Translations under genes and position numbers: made by a program
The notes under the pieces: generated by a model
What the model was told of the DNA's origin: nothing
The model's input: only the letters and a program-made list of their open reading frames with translations
The model's database searches: none
From: Autumnicola patrickiae
GTDB lineage: Bacteria > Bacteroidota > Bacteroidia > Flavobacteriales > Flavobacteriaceae
Reading direction: 5' to 3'
Length of the DNA stretch: 64,000 nt
Assembly: GCF_031846525.1 (NCBI RefSeq)
Contig: NZ_JAVRHM010000019.1
Coordinates: 1 to 64,000, forward strand
Part shown: in pieces, positions 33,626-42,535 of the stretch
Position numbering within the stretch: the first letter of the stretch is position 1
Layout: every line of letters starts with the position of its first letter

Positions 33626-34105
33626 CTACTCTGCTTTAATTAAAACCGGCATTCGAAACACTGTAGAGACCGGAATACCACGCTTGCTGGCAGGATAAAT
33701 TTTTGGCAGGGAATCTATGCTCTGGTAAAGCCATTCCTCGATTTTTGGTAACTGATTGGTTAAAGTGGTGTCTATGGATACAATCGAATCGATTTTTGGA
33801 CGACCCTGTTTGTTTATCTCGAGGTATAAATACAGGGTATCGTCAATACTTTCGGTCACTACCGGCTGTTGTTTAGCGAGGTAAGCATAGATATTTTCTG
33901 CTACTTTACTCTCAAAACAATTTTTCGCCTGTGCCAGTTCTGTTTCCTGTTGGCAATCTTCAAAAGCAGGATATTCGTCAACTTCTTTCCAGTTTAGCAT
34001 TTTGCTTTCCTGGTCTAAAACCTCTTCCGAAGAAATTTTTTTGGTTTCGAAATTACAGGAAGTTAAAATAAGCAAACTTGAAAGTAGCAGTAAAGTTCTT
34101 TTCAT
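33626..34105 (-). CDS. Small lipoprotein resembling the M56-TonB tail
   Basis: A 159-residue lipoprotein: signal sequence MKRTLLLLSSLLILTSC with a lipobox Cys, then a domain (YPAFEDCQ...NCFESKVAENIYAYL...LYLEINKQGRPKIDSIVSI) that parallels the C-terminal TonB-like domain of the neighbouring M56 protein (VPAFPGCED...KECTSQKITEFV...VIVQFKIDKNGNIQDV). It looks like a free-standing paralogue of that domain. I start at the ATG at 34105; an upstream in-frame ATG would put nine residues before the signal. Function unknown; periplasmic or outer-membrane partner of the sensor is possible. Confidence 0.7.
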   Translation of the reverse strand: MKRTLLLLSSLLILTSCNFETKKISSEEVLDQESKMLNWKEVDEYPAFEDCQQETELAQAKNCFESKVAENIYAYLAKQQPVVTESIDDTLYLYLEINKQGRPKIDSIVSIDTTLTNQLPKIEEWLYQSIDSLPKIYPASKRGIPVSTVFRMPVLIKAE

Positions 34106-34275
34106 TACCAATTGGCGATTGACTTTAAGCAAAAGTAATGAAAATGAGGAGAATCTAAAGGGAAGAAAATCGGCTTCTTTCTCTCTTGTTTTTAGCAGTC
34201 AAAAATCTTTTAAACAGCAAGAACCGAAGTGTAATACTCCGGCTCTACAGGCTGCAAAAAATTAAGTAAAAAAAA

Positions 34276-35772
34276 TTATTCGTTTACCTGAAATACAATT
34301 GGCAGCGAATACATCACTCCTACAGGTCGCCCGTTTTGTTTTCCGGGTGTCATGGAAGGAAGGCTGTTGATCACACGTTCGGCTTCATCCTCCAGTTCTG
34401 GCGCAGCGGCACGGGATTTTACATCTTGGATGTTTCCGTTTTTATCTATTTTAAATTGAACGATTACCCGGTTTACTCCTGTTAATCCAAGCTTTTTGCC
34501 CATGCTGGAATCAAATTTTTCACTAACAAATTCGGTGATTTTTTGGGAAGTACATTCTTTTCTTTCTTCGTTGGAAGAAATATCCTCACACCCGGGAAAA
34601 GCCGGAACTTCATCTATTACAGCATAAGGAACGTCCCCCTCATTAGTTAGATTGGAAGATTCCGAGTTGCCACTATTCCTTTCCATGGTAATATTAGCTT
34701 CAGACTTATCGGGGTTTTCATGCCAGCGTACTAATTTGTCGCCATCCGTAATTTCAACAATATTATATCCTGGATTACCAGAAGCTTTTGTAATAGCTTC
34801 TTTCATTTTCTGACTTTCTTCAGAAGTTAAATTTTCAATGTCATTAACTTCCAGATAAAGCACTCCCTTTTCTACTTGCTGAGATGGAATTTCCGCAGAA
34901 GCTTTCTCTTCAGAACATGCCACATAAGTAAGCATTAGCGTCATTAGCGGAATAATTACTAAAAACTTGAATTTTGAAACTGTTGTTGATTTTGATTTTT
35001 GTAACATAACGATTCGTTTTTTGATTAATGAATGATTAAAAAATTGATTGATGAATGAAATATTCTGAGTATTAAACGCGGTATTGAGCAGCTGCTCGTA
35101 GTAATTCTTTTTTCCCGTGGCCTTCACCACTTCCTGATCGGCTATAAATTCGTGCAGCCCGGCAATCCTGGATTGGTAAATGTAAATGAGCGGATTAAAC
35201 CAGAAGACGATTTTAAGTAGCTCGAAAAACATTAAATCCAGGCTATGCTTCTGCTTTACATGTACCAGCTCGTGAGAAAGAATTTGTTGTTTTTCTCCTT
35301 CGGAAAGTTGATCACCCAGAAAAATCGTATTAAAAAATGTGCAGGCGAGTTTGGAATTAGGAATTTCAATTATCCGGAAACCTTTCTCTTCTGAAGTTTT
35401 CCTAAACCTGAACAACCGGTTAAGATTGTAAGCTTTTTTTAGAAATAGTCCGCAACTCGCTACTAACCCAATGCTGTAAATTACCAGCCACCAGTTAATA
35501 TTTGCGCCCTCTTCTGTAGAAAGATTTACTGCCGGCAGGATTTCCGCAGCTGGTTCTCCTCCGATTACCACAGCCGGCAGCATTATGTTCGTATTGGGTA
35601 CTGCTTCTGCCAGGAACTCCAGCTTCAGCAAAGGCAACAGCAGTGCAATAACCGGCGTCAATAGTAAATACCACCTGTTATAATTAAAGAAGGTTTCTTT
35701 TTTCAGCAGCAATTCATATATCAGCAGGAAGCAAAGCTGAAAAAATATGGTTTGTAGTATATAGTGTAACAT
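34276..35772 (-). CDS. BlaR1-type M56 metallopeptidase with C-terminal TonB-like domain
   Basis: A 498-residue membrane protease sensor. N-terminal helices (about 1-50 and 95-115) enclose the M56 domain with zinc motif LSHELVHVKQKH and a downstream Glu in the GLHEFIADQEVV helix; a further helix near 275 (FLVIIPLMTLMLTYVAC) leads to a periplasmic part ending in a TonB_C-like domain. In this family, signal-triggered proteolysis inactivates the BlaI repressor encoded immediately upstream; start and stop overlap by one base. No beta-lactamase is nearby, so envelope stress is a likelier cue. Confidence 0.88.
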   Translation of the reverse strand: MLHYILQTIFFQLCFLLIYELLLKKETFFNYNRWYLLLTPVIALLLPLLKLEFLAEAVPNTNIMLPAVVIGGEPAAEILPAVNLSTEEGANINWWLVIYSIGLVASCGLFLKKAYNLNRLFRFRKTSEEKGFRIIEIPNSKLACTFFNTIFLGDQLSEGEKQQILSHELVHVKQKHSLDLMFFELLKIVFWFNPLIYIYQSRIAGLHEFIADQEVVKATGKKNYYEQLLNTAFNTQNISFINQFFNHSLIKKRIVMLQKSKSTTVSKFKFLVIIPLMTLMLTYVACSEEKASAEIPSQQVEKGVLYLEVNDIENLTSEESQKMKEAITKASGNPGYNIVEITDGDKLVRWHENPDKSEANITMERNSGNSESSNLTNEGDVPYAVIDEVPAFPGCEDISSNEERKECTSQKITEFVSEKFDSSMGKKLGLTGVNRVIVQFKIDKNGNIQDVKSRAAAPELEDEAERVINSLPSMTPGKQNGRPVGVMYSLPIVFQVNE

Positions 35773-36134
35773 TACGAGTCCTTTTTATTAATTTCCTTTA
35801 AAATTGCCTCAAGGTCTTTGGTATCAAGTTCATTTTTCTTCATAAAAAAGGAAACCATACTTTTAAAAGAGCCATTAAAATAATTATTGATAAGCTTGTT
35901 CATGCTCTGGTTGCTATAGGTCTCTTTCTCAATTTTTGGAAAATAGATATAGCCTTTTCCCTTCTTCCTGTGATCTACAAACTCTTTGTTTTCCAAAATC
36001 CTCACAATTGTAGAGACGGTGTTATAGGCCGGTTTCGGTTCAGGAAGTTCTTCAATTATTGTAGCCACATTGGCTTCCTGTAAATCCCAGAGAACGTGCA
36101 TAATCTCTTCTTCGGCCTTGGTCAATTGCTTCAT
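35772..36134 (-). CDS. BlaI/MecI/CopY-family repressor
   Basis: A 120-residue winged-helix repressor. LTKAEEEIMHVLWDLQEANVATIIEELPEPKPAYNTVSTIVRILENKEFVDHRKKGKGYIYFP is the classic BlaI N-terminal domain, and the C-terminal helices dimerise and carry the protease site. Two palindromes about 60 bases upstream are probable operators. It is cotranscribed with the M56 sensor. Confidence 0.93.
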   Translation of the reverse strand: MKQLTKAEEEIMHVLWDLQEANVATIIEELPEPKPAYNTVSTIVRILENKEFVDHRKKGKGYIYFPKIEKETYSNQSMNKLINNYFNGSFKSMVSFFMKKNELDTKDLEAILKEINKKDS

Positions 36135-36193
36135 AGTGGTTTTAATTTATTGTCTGTAAAGTGTTTTCTTCAGATTTAAGCTATTGCTAATAT

Positions 36194-36228
36194 AACTAAA
36201 TATTTAGTTTAAACTAATAAATTAGTTT
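36194..36228. promoter_or_regulatory. Probable BlaI-type operators
   Basis: The perfect palindrome AACTAAATATTTAGTT (36194-36209) is followed by a near-perfect one, AAACTAATAAATTAGTTT (36211-36228). They stand side by side upstream of the BlaI-family gene. BlaI-family repressors bind such dyads as dimers, so negative autoregulation is likely. Confidence 0.65.
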
Positions 36229-36380
36229 AAAAATATTCCGCAGAAAAGATTTTTACGTTCCTCCACCTGTTAAATAAATTCCAAATATTGAGCAGAATAG
36301 GATTTTCCGTAGAAGAAAAATTAATTTAGGAGAACATCAGGAAATCAATACGAAACCTGAAGTTTTATAAATAACTAAAT

Positions 36381-37325
36381 ATGAAAAAAATAGTAACATT
36401 AACCGCAAATCCTGCATTAGACATATACTCTACCGTAGAAAAGGTAGAACCCGAAGTTAAAATGCGCTCGGAGTCTCCTAAAAAAGATCCCGGAGGAGGC
36501 GGTATAAATATTTCACGCGTGCTGCATCGTTTGGATCAGGAGAATAAAGCAATCTACACCTCCGGCGGATTCACAGGTGACATTTTCGCTCAACTTTTAG
36601 ATGAAGAGCATATTAATCATGAACCTTTTGCAGTTAAAAACGATATGCGCCAGAATTTTGGGGTTTTTGAAAATTCCACTGGTGAGCTTTATCGGTTTGG
36701 TTTTCCGGGAGCAGAGATGGAAGAATCTGAAGCTGCCGGCCTCCTGGATAAATTAGAGGAAAATCTCGAGGATGCAGAATTTCTCGTCGCCAGCGGAAGT
36801 TTACCTCCGGGAATCTCAACCGACTTTTACGGGCGGGTAGCGAAATTAGCTCAGAAAAAAAATGTAAAGTTTATACTCGACAGTTCCGGCAAAGCTCTAG
36901 CCGAAGGTTTAAAACATGGTGCTTACCTGGTAAAGCCTAATCTGGACGAACTTCAGGATCTTACCGGCCAAAAAGCCGAAACAGCAGAACAGCGTAAAGA
37001 AATGCTGAAAAAGATACTGGAGGATTACCCTGTAGAAGTGGTCGTCCATTCCCTTGGTCCCGATGGCGCTTTCCTGGCGACAAAAAAGGAAATAAAGCAC
37101 TTTCCCGCACCAAAAGTTAAAATTAATAGCTCTATTGGCGCAGGAGACAGTATGGTAGCAGGAATTGTTTATAGCCTCGCCAACAATAAATCGCTTGAGG
37201 AAGCGGTACTTTTCGGACTTGCTTGTGGTAGCGCCACGCTTATTTCTCCGGGAACAGAACTTCTGAAAAAAGAAGATGTAGAAAGGCTTTATAAGCAATT
37301 ACTGGACAATCATAAAGACGCATAG
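36381..37325 (+). CDS. PfkB-family hexose kinase (1-phosphofructokinase / Pfk-2 type)
   Basis: A 314-residue sugar kinase. TLTANPALDIYSTV and DPGGGGINISRVLHRL (PfkB signature 1) at the start, KPNLDELQDLTG in the middle, and NSSIGAGDSMVAGIVYSL with the catalytic Asp of GAGD (signature 2). It phosphorylates fructose 1-phosphate, fructose 6-phosphate or tagatose 6-phosphate; the sequence alone does not decide. It precedes the trehalose-phosphatase gene by 115 bases with a palindrome in between. Confidence 0.88.
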   Translation: MKKIVTLTANPALDIYSTVEKVEPEVKMRSESPKKDPGGGGINISRVLHRLDQENKAIYTSGGFTGDIFAQLLDEEHINHEPFAVKNDMRQNFGVFENSTGELYRFGFPGAEMEESEAAGLLDKLEENLEDAEFLVASGSLPPGISTDFYGRVAKLAQKKNVKFILDSSGKALAEGLKHGAYLVKPNLDELQDLTGQKAETAEQRKEMLKKILEDYPVEVVVHSLGPDGAFLATKKEIKHFPAPKVKINSSIGAGDSMVAGIVYSLANNKSLEEAVLFGLACGSATLISPGTELLKKEDVERLYKQLLDNHKDA

Positions 37326-37334
37326 GATAACAGG

Positions 37335-37360
37335 AGGTCGAAAATGGCAATTTTCGACCT
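37335..37360. repeat. Best copy of the dispersed palindrome
   Basis: Two perfect 11-base arms (AGGTCGAAAAT and ATTTTCGACCT) around the centre GGCA. It lies between two plus-strand genes. There is no T-run, so it is not a typical terminator. Confidence 0.8.
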
Positions 37361-37440
37361 CTGGTTTTGCAATTGCAGTTCCAAATCATAAAACTTCTAG
37401 AAATCCTTCAGAAAAAATTGAAAAACTAAAAACTACCAAA

Positions 37441-38220
37441 ATGGCAAATCAACTCCCTTCTGCGCTAAAAAATGTAGAGGAACTAAAAGAAAAATTCAGA
37501 GTAAAAAAACCTTTACTTTTCCTCGATTTTGACGGGACGCTTGCTCCTATTGTAGAAAAGCATGAAGATGCGGCAATTTCTGAAGAAATGCGAGACCTGG
37601 TGAAGCAATTATCGCAGGTTCACCCTACAGCAGTAGTGAGTGGACGCGGAATGAAGGATGTGAGCCAAAGGGTTAACCTACCGGAGCTTTATTATGCCGG
37701 AAGCCATGGTTTTGAAATTTCAGGTCCGAGAAATTTTATCAAGGAAAATGATGAGGCACAAAAAGTACTGCCGATATTTGACAAAATCGAGCCTATACTT
37801 AAGGAGAAGTTACAGGATATTAAAGGCGTAGATTTTGAACGGAAAAAGTTCACACTCGCCATCCACTACCGCCAGGTAGACGAAAGCCGCGCTCCTGAAG
37901 TCCACAACCGTGTTTCTGAAATCCTAAAAGATTATCCGGAATTATTGAAAGCAGACGGAAAAAAAGTGATCGAGATACGCCCCGCTATAGACTGGCACAA
38001 AGGGAAAGCCGTGGAATTTTTAAAACTGCAGCTGGGGGAAAAGGATCAGAATTTTTCGGTTTATATAGGCGATGATGTTACAGATGAAGATGCTTTTAAA
38101 TATATTGATGACGGCCTGGGAATTCTGGTTGGTGACCATGGAAATAAAACTTACGCAGATTATTCTTTAGAAGATTTAGACGAAGTAAAAGAATTTTTTA
38201 AACTTCTACTGAAAAATTAA
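37441..38220 (+). CDS. otsB: Trehalose-6-phosphate phosphatase
   Basis: A HAD-superfamily phosphatase of 259 residues completing trehalose synthesis. FLDFDGTLAPIV has the nucleophile Asp, and VVSGRGMKDV, GSHGFEI, AIDWHKGKAVEFL and YIGDDVTDEDAF complete the OtsB set. No trehalose-6-phosphate synthase (otsA) is in the window; it may be elsewhere. Trehalose suggests osmotic or desiccation protection. Confidence 0.92.
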   Translation: MANQLPSALKNVEELKEKFRVKKPLLFLDFDGTLAPIVEKHEDAAISEEMRDLVKQLSQVHPTAVVSGRGMKDVSQRVNLPELYYAGSHGFEISGPRNFIKENDEAQKVLPIFDKIEPILKEKLQDIKGVDFERKKFTLAIHYRQVDESRAPEVHNRVSEILKDYPELLKADGKKVIEIRPAIDWHKGKAVEFLKLQLGEKDQNFSVYIGDDVTDEDAFKYIDDGLGILVGDHGNKTYADYSLEDLDEVKEFFKLLLKN

Positions 38221-38246
38221 TCTCTGGTAAAGTAGCGTTAAACAAC

Positions 38247-38747
38247 ATGGACATCATCCTTATAAGTATTGCCGCTTTCTTTATGGTCCTGGGAATTATT
38301 GGAAGCATTCTACCCGTTTTGCCTGGCGTACCAATTAGCTGGCTTGGCCTTTTAATTTTTCACCTGGCACCATCTGTTCCTATAAATTACTTGTTCCTGG
38401 GTATAAGTCTCATAGTTGCTATTGTTATATATGCACTGGAACTATTAGTTCCCGCTATGGGAACAAAGCGCTTTGGAGGCAGCAGGGCAGGAATGATAGG
38501 AACTACTATTGGTCTAATTGCTGGGATTATCGCCCCAATTCCTTTTGGAATTTTAATTGGACCGTTTGTAGGTGCTTTTATCGGGGAACTTATTAATAAA
38601 AGCGATTCAAAAACTGCAGTAAAGGCAGCTTTCGGATCTTTTATCGGTTTCCTGGCGTCTACATTTATGGAATTTACAGTCGCTTTTATCTTTCTTATGC
38701 TCTTTCTATGGAAGTTGTGGGATTACCGAAGTTTTATTTTTTCGTAA
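38247..38747 (+). CDS. DUF456 family membrane protein
   Basis: A 166-residue integral membrane protein with a pair of glycine-rich hydrophobic blocks (ILPVLPGVPISWLGLLIFHLAP and GLIAGIIAPIPFGILIGPFVGAFIGEL), the DUF456 pattern. About five helices. Function unknown. It is 26 bases after otsB and probably cotranscribed; a dispersed palindrome follows 43 bases after its stop. Confidence 0.85.
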   Translation: MDIILISIAAFFMVLGIIGSILPVLPGVPISWLGLLIFHLAPSVPINYLFLGISLIVAIVIYALELLVPAMGTKRFGGSRAGMIGTTIGLIAGIIAPIPFGILIGPFVGAFIGELINKSDSKTAVKAAFGSFIGFLASTFMEFTVAFIFLMLFLWKLWDYRSFIFS

Positions 38748-38790
38748 ACTTATTGAATTATTTCCGAAAAATATAAAATACGGTGATAGC

Positions 38791-38810
38791 CTGAAAATGG
38801 TAATTTTCAG
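38791..38810. repeat. Dispersed palindrome copy, intergenic
   Basis: CTGAAAATGGTAATTTTCAG: perfect 8-base arms around GGTA. It lies between the convergent DUF456 and HPF genes, just left of the HPF terminator. Confidence 0.75.
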
Positions 38811-38811
38811 T

Positions 38812-38838
38812 AAAAAACCGCCGAAAGATCCGGCGGTT
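38812..38838 (-). terminator. Terminator of the HPF gene
   Basis: On the minus strand AACCGCCGG and CGGCGGTT pair around ATCTTT and the stem runs into six T. It lies 59 bases after the HPF stop. Confidence 0.8.
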
Positions 38839-38896
38839 GCAGGGCGGTAAGTTATAGTAGATGTAAACTAAACAATTTAACTAATCACCCAAAATA

Positions 38897-39193
38897 TTAT
38901 GCTATGAATGATTCATTGTGTTTGCGTAGACGCTTATTTAATATTTTAATTGTTTCTTTTGCTGCTAATTGAAAATCTGTATTCTTTGCAGAAGCAAAAA
39001 CACCCGATCCCGGCATCTTCAATTCTATTTCACAAATTTTTCGTTTTCCTTCAGCATCATCAACATCTTTGAAGAATACTTCAGAAGCTTTTAGCCAGGA
39101 ATATTGCTTTTCCAGCTTTAAAAGGTTTGCTATGACATATTGAAAAAGATCTCCTTTACAAGATACTCCTGCACAATTAATATCTACCGTCAT
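38897..39193 (-). CDS. HPF/RaiA family ribosome hibernation protein
   Basis: A 98-residue protein of the short HPF/YfiA type, which binds the 30S decoding region in slow growth. Seen: the N-terminal strand VDINCAGVSC, helix FQYVIANLLKLEKQYSWL, the strand KICEIELKMPGSGVFASAKNTDF and a C-terminal helix ETIKILNKRLRKH. A TAGATTTG -7 element on the minus strand (39219-39226) lies about 30 bases upstream. Confidence 0.8.
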   Translation of the reverse strand: MTVDINCAGVSCKGDLFQYVIANLLKLEKQYSWLKASEVFFKDVDDAEGKRKICEIELKMPGSGVFASAKNTDFQLAAKETIKILNKRLRKHNESFIA

Positions 39194-39218
39194 AATAAAG
39201 GTTTTTTGATTAACACTT

Positions 39219-39226
39219 CAAATCTA
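39219..39226 (-). promoter_or_regulatory. Candidate HPF promoter -7 element
   Basis: The minus strand reads TAGATTTG, matching TAnnTTTG, with a T-rich stretch upstream but no clear -33 TTTG at ideal spacing. It would give a leader of about 20 bases. Confidence 0.45.
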
Positions 39227-39486
39227 TGCAACAAAACACTTTTAAAATATGATTTTAGTCATATAAAGGTAAGAGGATCAAATATTTGAGAATTATATAT
39301 TTTGAATATTACCTAATATCATTAAATTAAAAGTAGGATTTTCATTTTACAACCGTAGCGGCCCGTATCTGCGGAAAAAGCTAACTTTATTATTAACAAT
39401 TGTTTAGTAGAGGTTTAATCCCTTCCCTCTCCAATTTTTCTTAATTTTAATTGATAACTAAATCAAAATACTTAAAAAAAGAAGAT

Positions 39487-40191
39487 ATGGCAGAAATAAG
39501 AGTAGAAAAGAAAAAACCGGTTTGGCCGTGGATATTACTAGCAATCCTTGTTATCCTGGCACTCCTTTATTTCTTCGTTTGGGCAGATGGAAATGAAACT
39601 GATGATGAAATGCAGGATGATGACCAAATTGAGCAACTGGAGCAATATGAAACCCAGGAAACCACAGATAATGCTTATCCAGAAAATGCTACAGCGGACT
39701 ATTTGAGTTATATTGAAAACGAGGGAGACGAAGATAGCTTAGGCGTAAATCCGCAATATACCAGGGAAGCCTTTCAAAAACTAGGATTAGCTGTGAGCTC
39801 ACAGACCAGTGGTATGGGCAGTGAACCGGAATCTGATCTGGAAAACTTAGCCGACTCTACAAGAGTTTCAAACGCTCCTCTTTCTAATGACAGTATTAAA
39901 AGTGCAGGAGAAATTATAGTGAGGAACCTTGAAGAAATTCAAAGAAACAGGTATCCGGAATTGTCTGATGAAATTGAAGACTTGAGGGAAACCCTTAATG
40001 CTATTGAAAGTACTACCACCCAGGCTTCTTCAGAAAATAGTGAAGCCGTTACGAGGTTTTTCAGAAGGGCTGCAGAAGTTCTGAGGGAAATACCCACAGA
40101 AAGAGCTGATTCCCGATTAACACCAGGTAACCCAACAACGGCAGATACTGCACAATACAGTACAGATATTGACACTATATCCGGAAATTAG
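39487..40191 (+). CDS. Single-pass membrane protein of unknown function
   Basis: I do not recognise this 234-residue protein. It has a short basic N-terminus, one transmembrane helix (PWILLAILVILALLYFFVWA) and an acidic exported domain rich in Asp, Glu, Thr and Asn, ending in helices (IIVRNLEEIQRNRYPELSDEIEDLRETLNAIES). I use the ATG at 39487, preceded by AAAGAAGAT, rather than an upstream TTG at 39451. An intrinsic terminator follows. It may belong to stress-induced envelope proteins of Bacteroidota, which is a guess. Confidence 0.75.
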   Translation: MAEIRVEKKKPVWPWILLAILVILALLYFFVWADGNETDDEMQDDDQIEQLEQYETQETTDNAYPENATADYLSYIENEGDEDSLGVNPQYTREAFQKLGLAVSSQTSGMGSEPESDLENLADSTRVSNAPLSNDSIKSAGEIIVRNLEEIQRNRYPELSDEIEDLRETLNAIESTTTQASSENSEAVTRFFRRAAEVLREIPTERADSRLTPGNPTTADTAQYSTDIDTISGN

Positions 40192-40216
40192 AATTTGGAA
40201 ATAGAAAATTTTATAG

Positions 40217-40245
40217 CCGCTTCCAATTTTGGAAGCGGTTTTTTT
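40217..40245 (+). terminator. Rho-independent terminator
   Basis: CCGCTTCC and GGAAGCGG pair around AATTTT and are followed by seven T, 25 bases after the stop of the membrane protein gene. Confidence 0.9.
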
Positions 40246-40359
40246 ATAAGTATTATCCCCTGGTACAACGTTAAACCTAATGCAGCAATAGATGTTAGCC
40301 TTTTGCAAAAATTTTGAGCGGCAGGTAATTATCTGTTATTTTCACGCTTTATATATTAT

Positions 40360-41631
40360 ATGAAAGATCATTATATCGTTCTTGCCGGCCTTGGATTTGC
40401 CACACTCATTATGGCCTGGCTCCCTTCTATTGCCAAAAAGCTGAAGGTTAGTTCCCCAATCATTTTATTGTTAATCGGTCTTGCAATGCATGCTGTTGCC
40501 ATCCCTCTGGGTTGGCCCGACCCATTGTGGAATGACAGGGAGCTAATGTATTTCTCTGAAGCTATTGTAATTATTTCCCTTATGGGCGCGGGGCTAAAAA
40601 TTGGAGCTAAATACACCCTCAAGGCATGGAGAAAACCACTACTCCTGGTTTTTATTACAATGCCTATATGTATGATTTCTGCATATTTAATGGGTTCCTA
40701 TTTTCTTGTGTTGAGTTTACCGTCTTCCCTTCTACTGGCGGCAATTCTTGCCCCAACAGATCCTGTTCTCGCTGCAGAAGTGCAATTAGACGATCCTCTT
40801 GCAGAAAAAAGTCCGGAAGATAACGTAAGATTTACTTTAACCGCAGAAGCTGGATTAAACGATGGTATAGCTTTCCCTTTTTCTTATATGGCCGTTTTAG
40901 TTGCACAGGCGGGAAGCTGGGCTGCCTTTGATCTAACGGGCTGGGTTCTCGACGAATTCTTGCTTAAAATTGCACTTGGTATTTTAATAGGTCTGGGGAT
41001 CGGGAGGCTAATTGGTTACCTCTTCGACAGGTTGCACCATGTAACCGGGGTTAAAACTTTTGTAGGTTTTCTCTCCCTCTCCCTCACCATAATGACTTAC
41101 GGTCTGAGTGAACTTTTACATGGCTACGGGTTTTTAGCTGTGTTTTTCGCCGGCTTTAGTTTACGGTATTATGAAAAAGTTAGTGGCGATTACAAGAAGA
41201 AACTCCATGACTTTATAACTGAAATAGAGCATTTATTACTGGTGGTTTGGATCATTCTTTTTGGCGGTTCTATTATGAATGGTGTGCTGGGCTTAACCGA
41301 CTGGAAAGGAATTATCTTTGCTCTAATCTTTGTAGTACTCATTCGCCCACTTGCAGGAATGGTTCCTTTAATTTTTCTGAAAAAAGAAAAGATAAAGGAA
41401 AAACTGGCGATTAGTTATTTAGGAATTCGGGGAATAGGTTCCGTTTTCTACTTGTCCTGGGCTTTTTTGCAGTTTGATCATTTTGATTATAAACAAGAAT
41501 TGTATGCAATTACCGCTTATATTATTCTATTTTCTATTATTCTCCATGGCCTCACCGCACCTTCTATAATTGCTTATTTTCGGGGAAAAGCAGAGCGATC
41601 ATCAGATTTAGAGGATAAAAATGAAAATTAA
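40360..41631 (+). CDS. Na+/H+ antiporter, CPA1/NhaP type
   Basis: A 423-residue transporter with about twelve transmembrane helices. The ion-binding signature is AEAGLNDGIAFPFSYM (Asn-Asp pair), and AILAPTDPVLAAEVQ is the other half of the core, as in NhaP and NhaK. A short charged tail (KAERSSDLEDKNEN) ends the protein. It exchanges Na+ or K+ for protons and so serves pH and salt tolerance. It stands alone, with a terminator upstream and a convergent gene downstream. Confidence 0.88.
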   Translation: MKDHYIVLAGLGFATLIMAWLPSIAKKLKVSSPIILLLIGLAMHAVAIPLGWPDPLWNDRELMYFSEAIVIISLMGAGLKIGAKYTLKAWRKPLLLVFITMPICMISAYLMGSYFLVLSLPSSLLLAAILAPTDPVLAAEVQLDDPLAEKSPEDNVRFTLTAEAGLNDGIAFPFSYMAVLVAQAGSWAAFDLTGWVLDEFLLKIALGILIGLGIGRLIGYLFDRLHHVTGVKTFVGFLSLSLTIMTYGLSELLHGYGFLAVFFAGFSLRYYEKVSGDYKKKLHDFITEIEHLLLVVWIILFGGSIMNGVLGLTDWKGIIFALIFVVLIRPLAGMVPLIFLKKEKIKEKLAISYLGIRGIGSVFYLSWAFLQFDHFDYKQELYAITAYIILFSIILHGLTAPSIIAYFRGKAERSSDLEDKNEN

Positions 41632-41665
41632 CTTCTATGCAGAAACTTCGCAAATTCATTTACTC

Positions 41666-42439
41666 CTATTCGTAAAAATCATTTAAGTCTGTTACATGGA
41701 GCTCCACCAGAAATTCTGAAATCATGGAAGTAGTAGCATCAAAAAATGCAGCTCCTTTTTCGGCAGTGGCTGCTTTTGGATTTCCCACTCCTGTATCTTT
41801 GGTGACTTTTGTCCACTCCCGTTGGGCTGTCGCCCAGCCTTCTTTAAGACCTCCTATTTTATAGTTTTTAGCAGCACCATCTCCCGCCTCCTCCAGCGGA
41901 AGCACCAAATCTGGAGCTAAATGCATCACGGTGGCTGTTTCCAGTTCTCCCGCATGGTCGCCGGGTTCATCAAAATATGGCTTTGGATTTACAGATTGCC
42001 ACCAGTTGACAGCACATACAAAAACATTGGGAAATTCCACACTAAGCTCCCTTATCATTTGCTTAAAATTATTACCGCCATGGGCATTTAAAATTACGAG
42101 TTTATTAAGTTTATGTCCGTCAAGAACCTGTACTACATCTTTTAAAACAGCGTATTGCGTGGTGGGATTCATATTTATGCAGAATTTCACATCCATCTGC
42201 CCGGTATTTACCCCAAACGGAATCGTGGGCAGCACCAGGGTTTTAGCTTTCTCTTTCCAGGCTTTGCGGGCAGATTCTATAGCAACCCCTTCAGCTAAAA
42301 TATTATCTGTTGCATAAGGTAGATGAAAATTATGTGCTTCGGTCGCTCCCCACGGGAGGATTGCCAACGTATACTCTTCATTTCTTACATTTTTCCAGTT
42401 GGTTTCTGCCAATACGTATGGCCGCATTTTCTTATTCAT
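41666..42439 (-). CDS. Creatininase-family amidohydrolase
   Basis: A 257-residue metal-dependent amidohydrolase. ILPWGATEAHNFHLPYATDN carries the Glu, His and Asp metal ligands, ILNAHGGNN the next His, and DHAGELETATVMHL the last Glu. Family members hydrolyse creatinine or small cyclic amides, for example in riboflavin/F420 or MFT pathways; the substrate here is unknown. It is divergent from the flavin monooxygenase gene, with 96 bases between starts. Confidence 0.87.
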   Translation of the reverse strand: MNKKMRPYVLAETNWKNVRNEEYTLAILPWGATEAHNFHLPYATDNILAEGVAIESARKAWKEKAKTLVLPTIPFGVNTGQMDVKFCINMNPTTQYAVLKDVVQVLDGHKLNKLVILNAHGGNNFKQMIRELSVEFPNVFVCAVNWWQSVNPKPYFDEPGDHAGELETATVMHLAPDLVLPLEEAGDGAAKNYKIGGLKEGWATAQREWTKVTKDTGVGNPKAATAEKGAAFFDATTSMISEFLVELHVTDLNDFYE

Positions 42440-42535
42440 AGAATTGCTTTTTTAGATACATCACTTCAAGTTAGTGAAAGTTTAAAAGATTTAGCAGTAT
42501 CTAAGAATAATCCTATTTTTGAACAAACTAACAGA

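Noticed and set aside
34276..36134. Beta-lactam resistance determinant
   Set aside because: BlaI/M56 genes are present but no lactamase or penicillin-binding protein is nearby, and such pairs in Bacteroidota usually have other targets.
42323..42535. N-terminal extension of the flavin monooxygenase
   Set aside because: The 71 residues run antisense through the creatininase-family gene and lie before the FAD-binding start MLDFIVVG.
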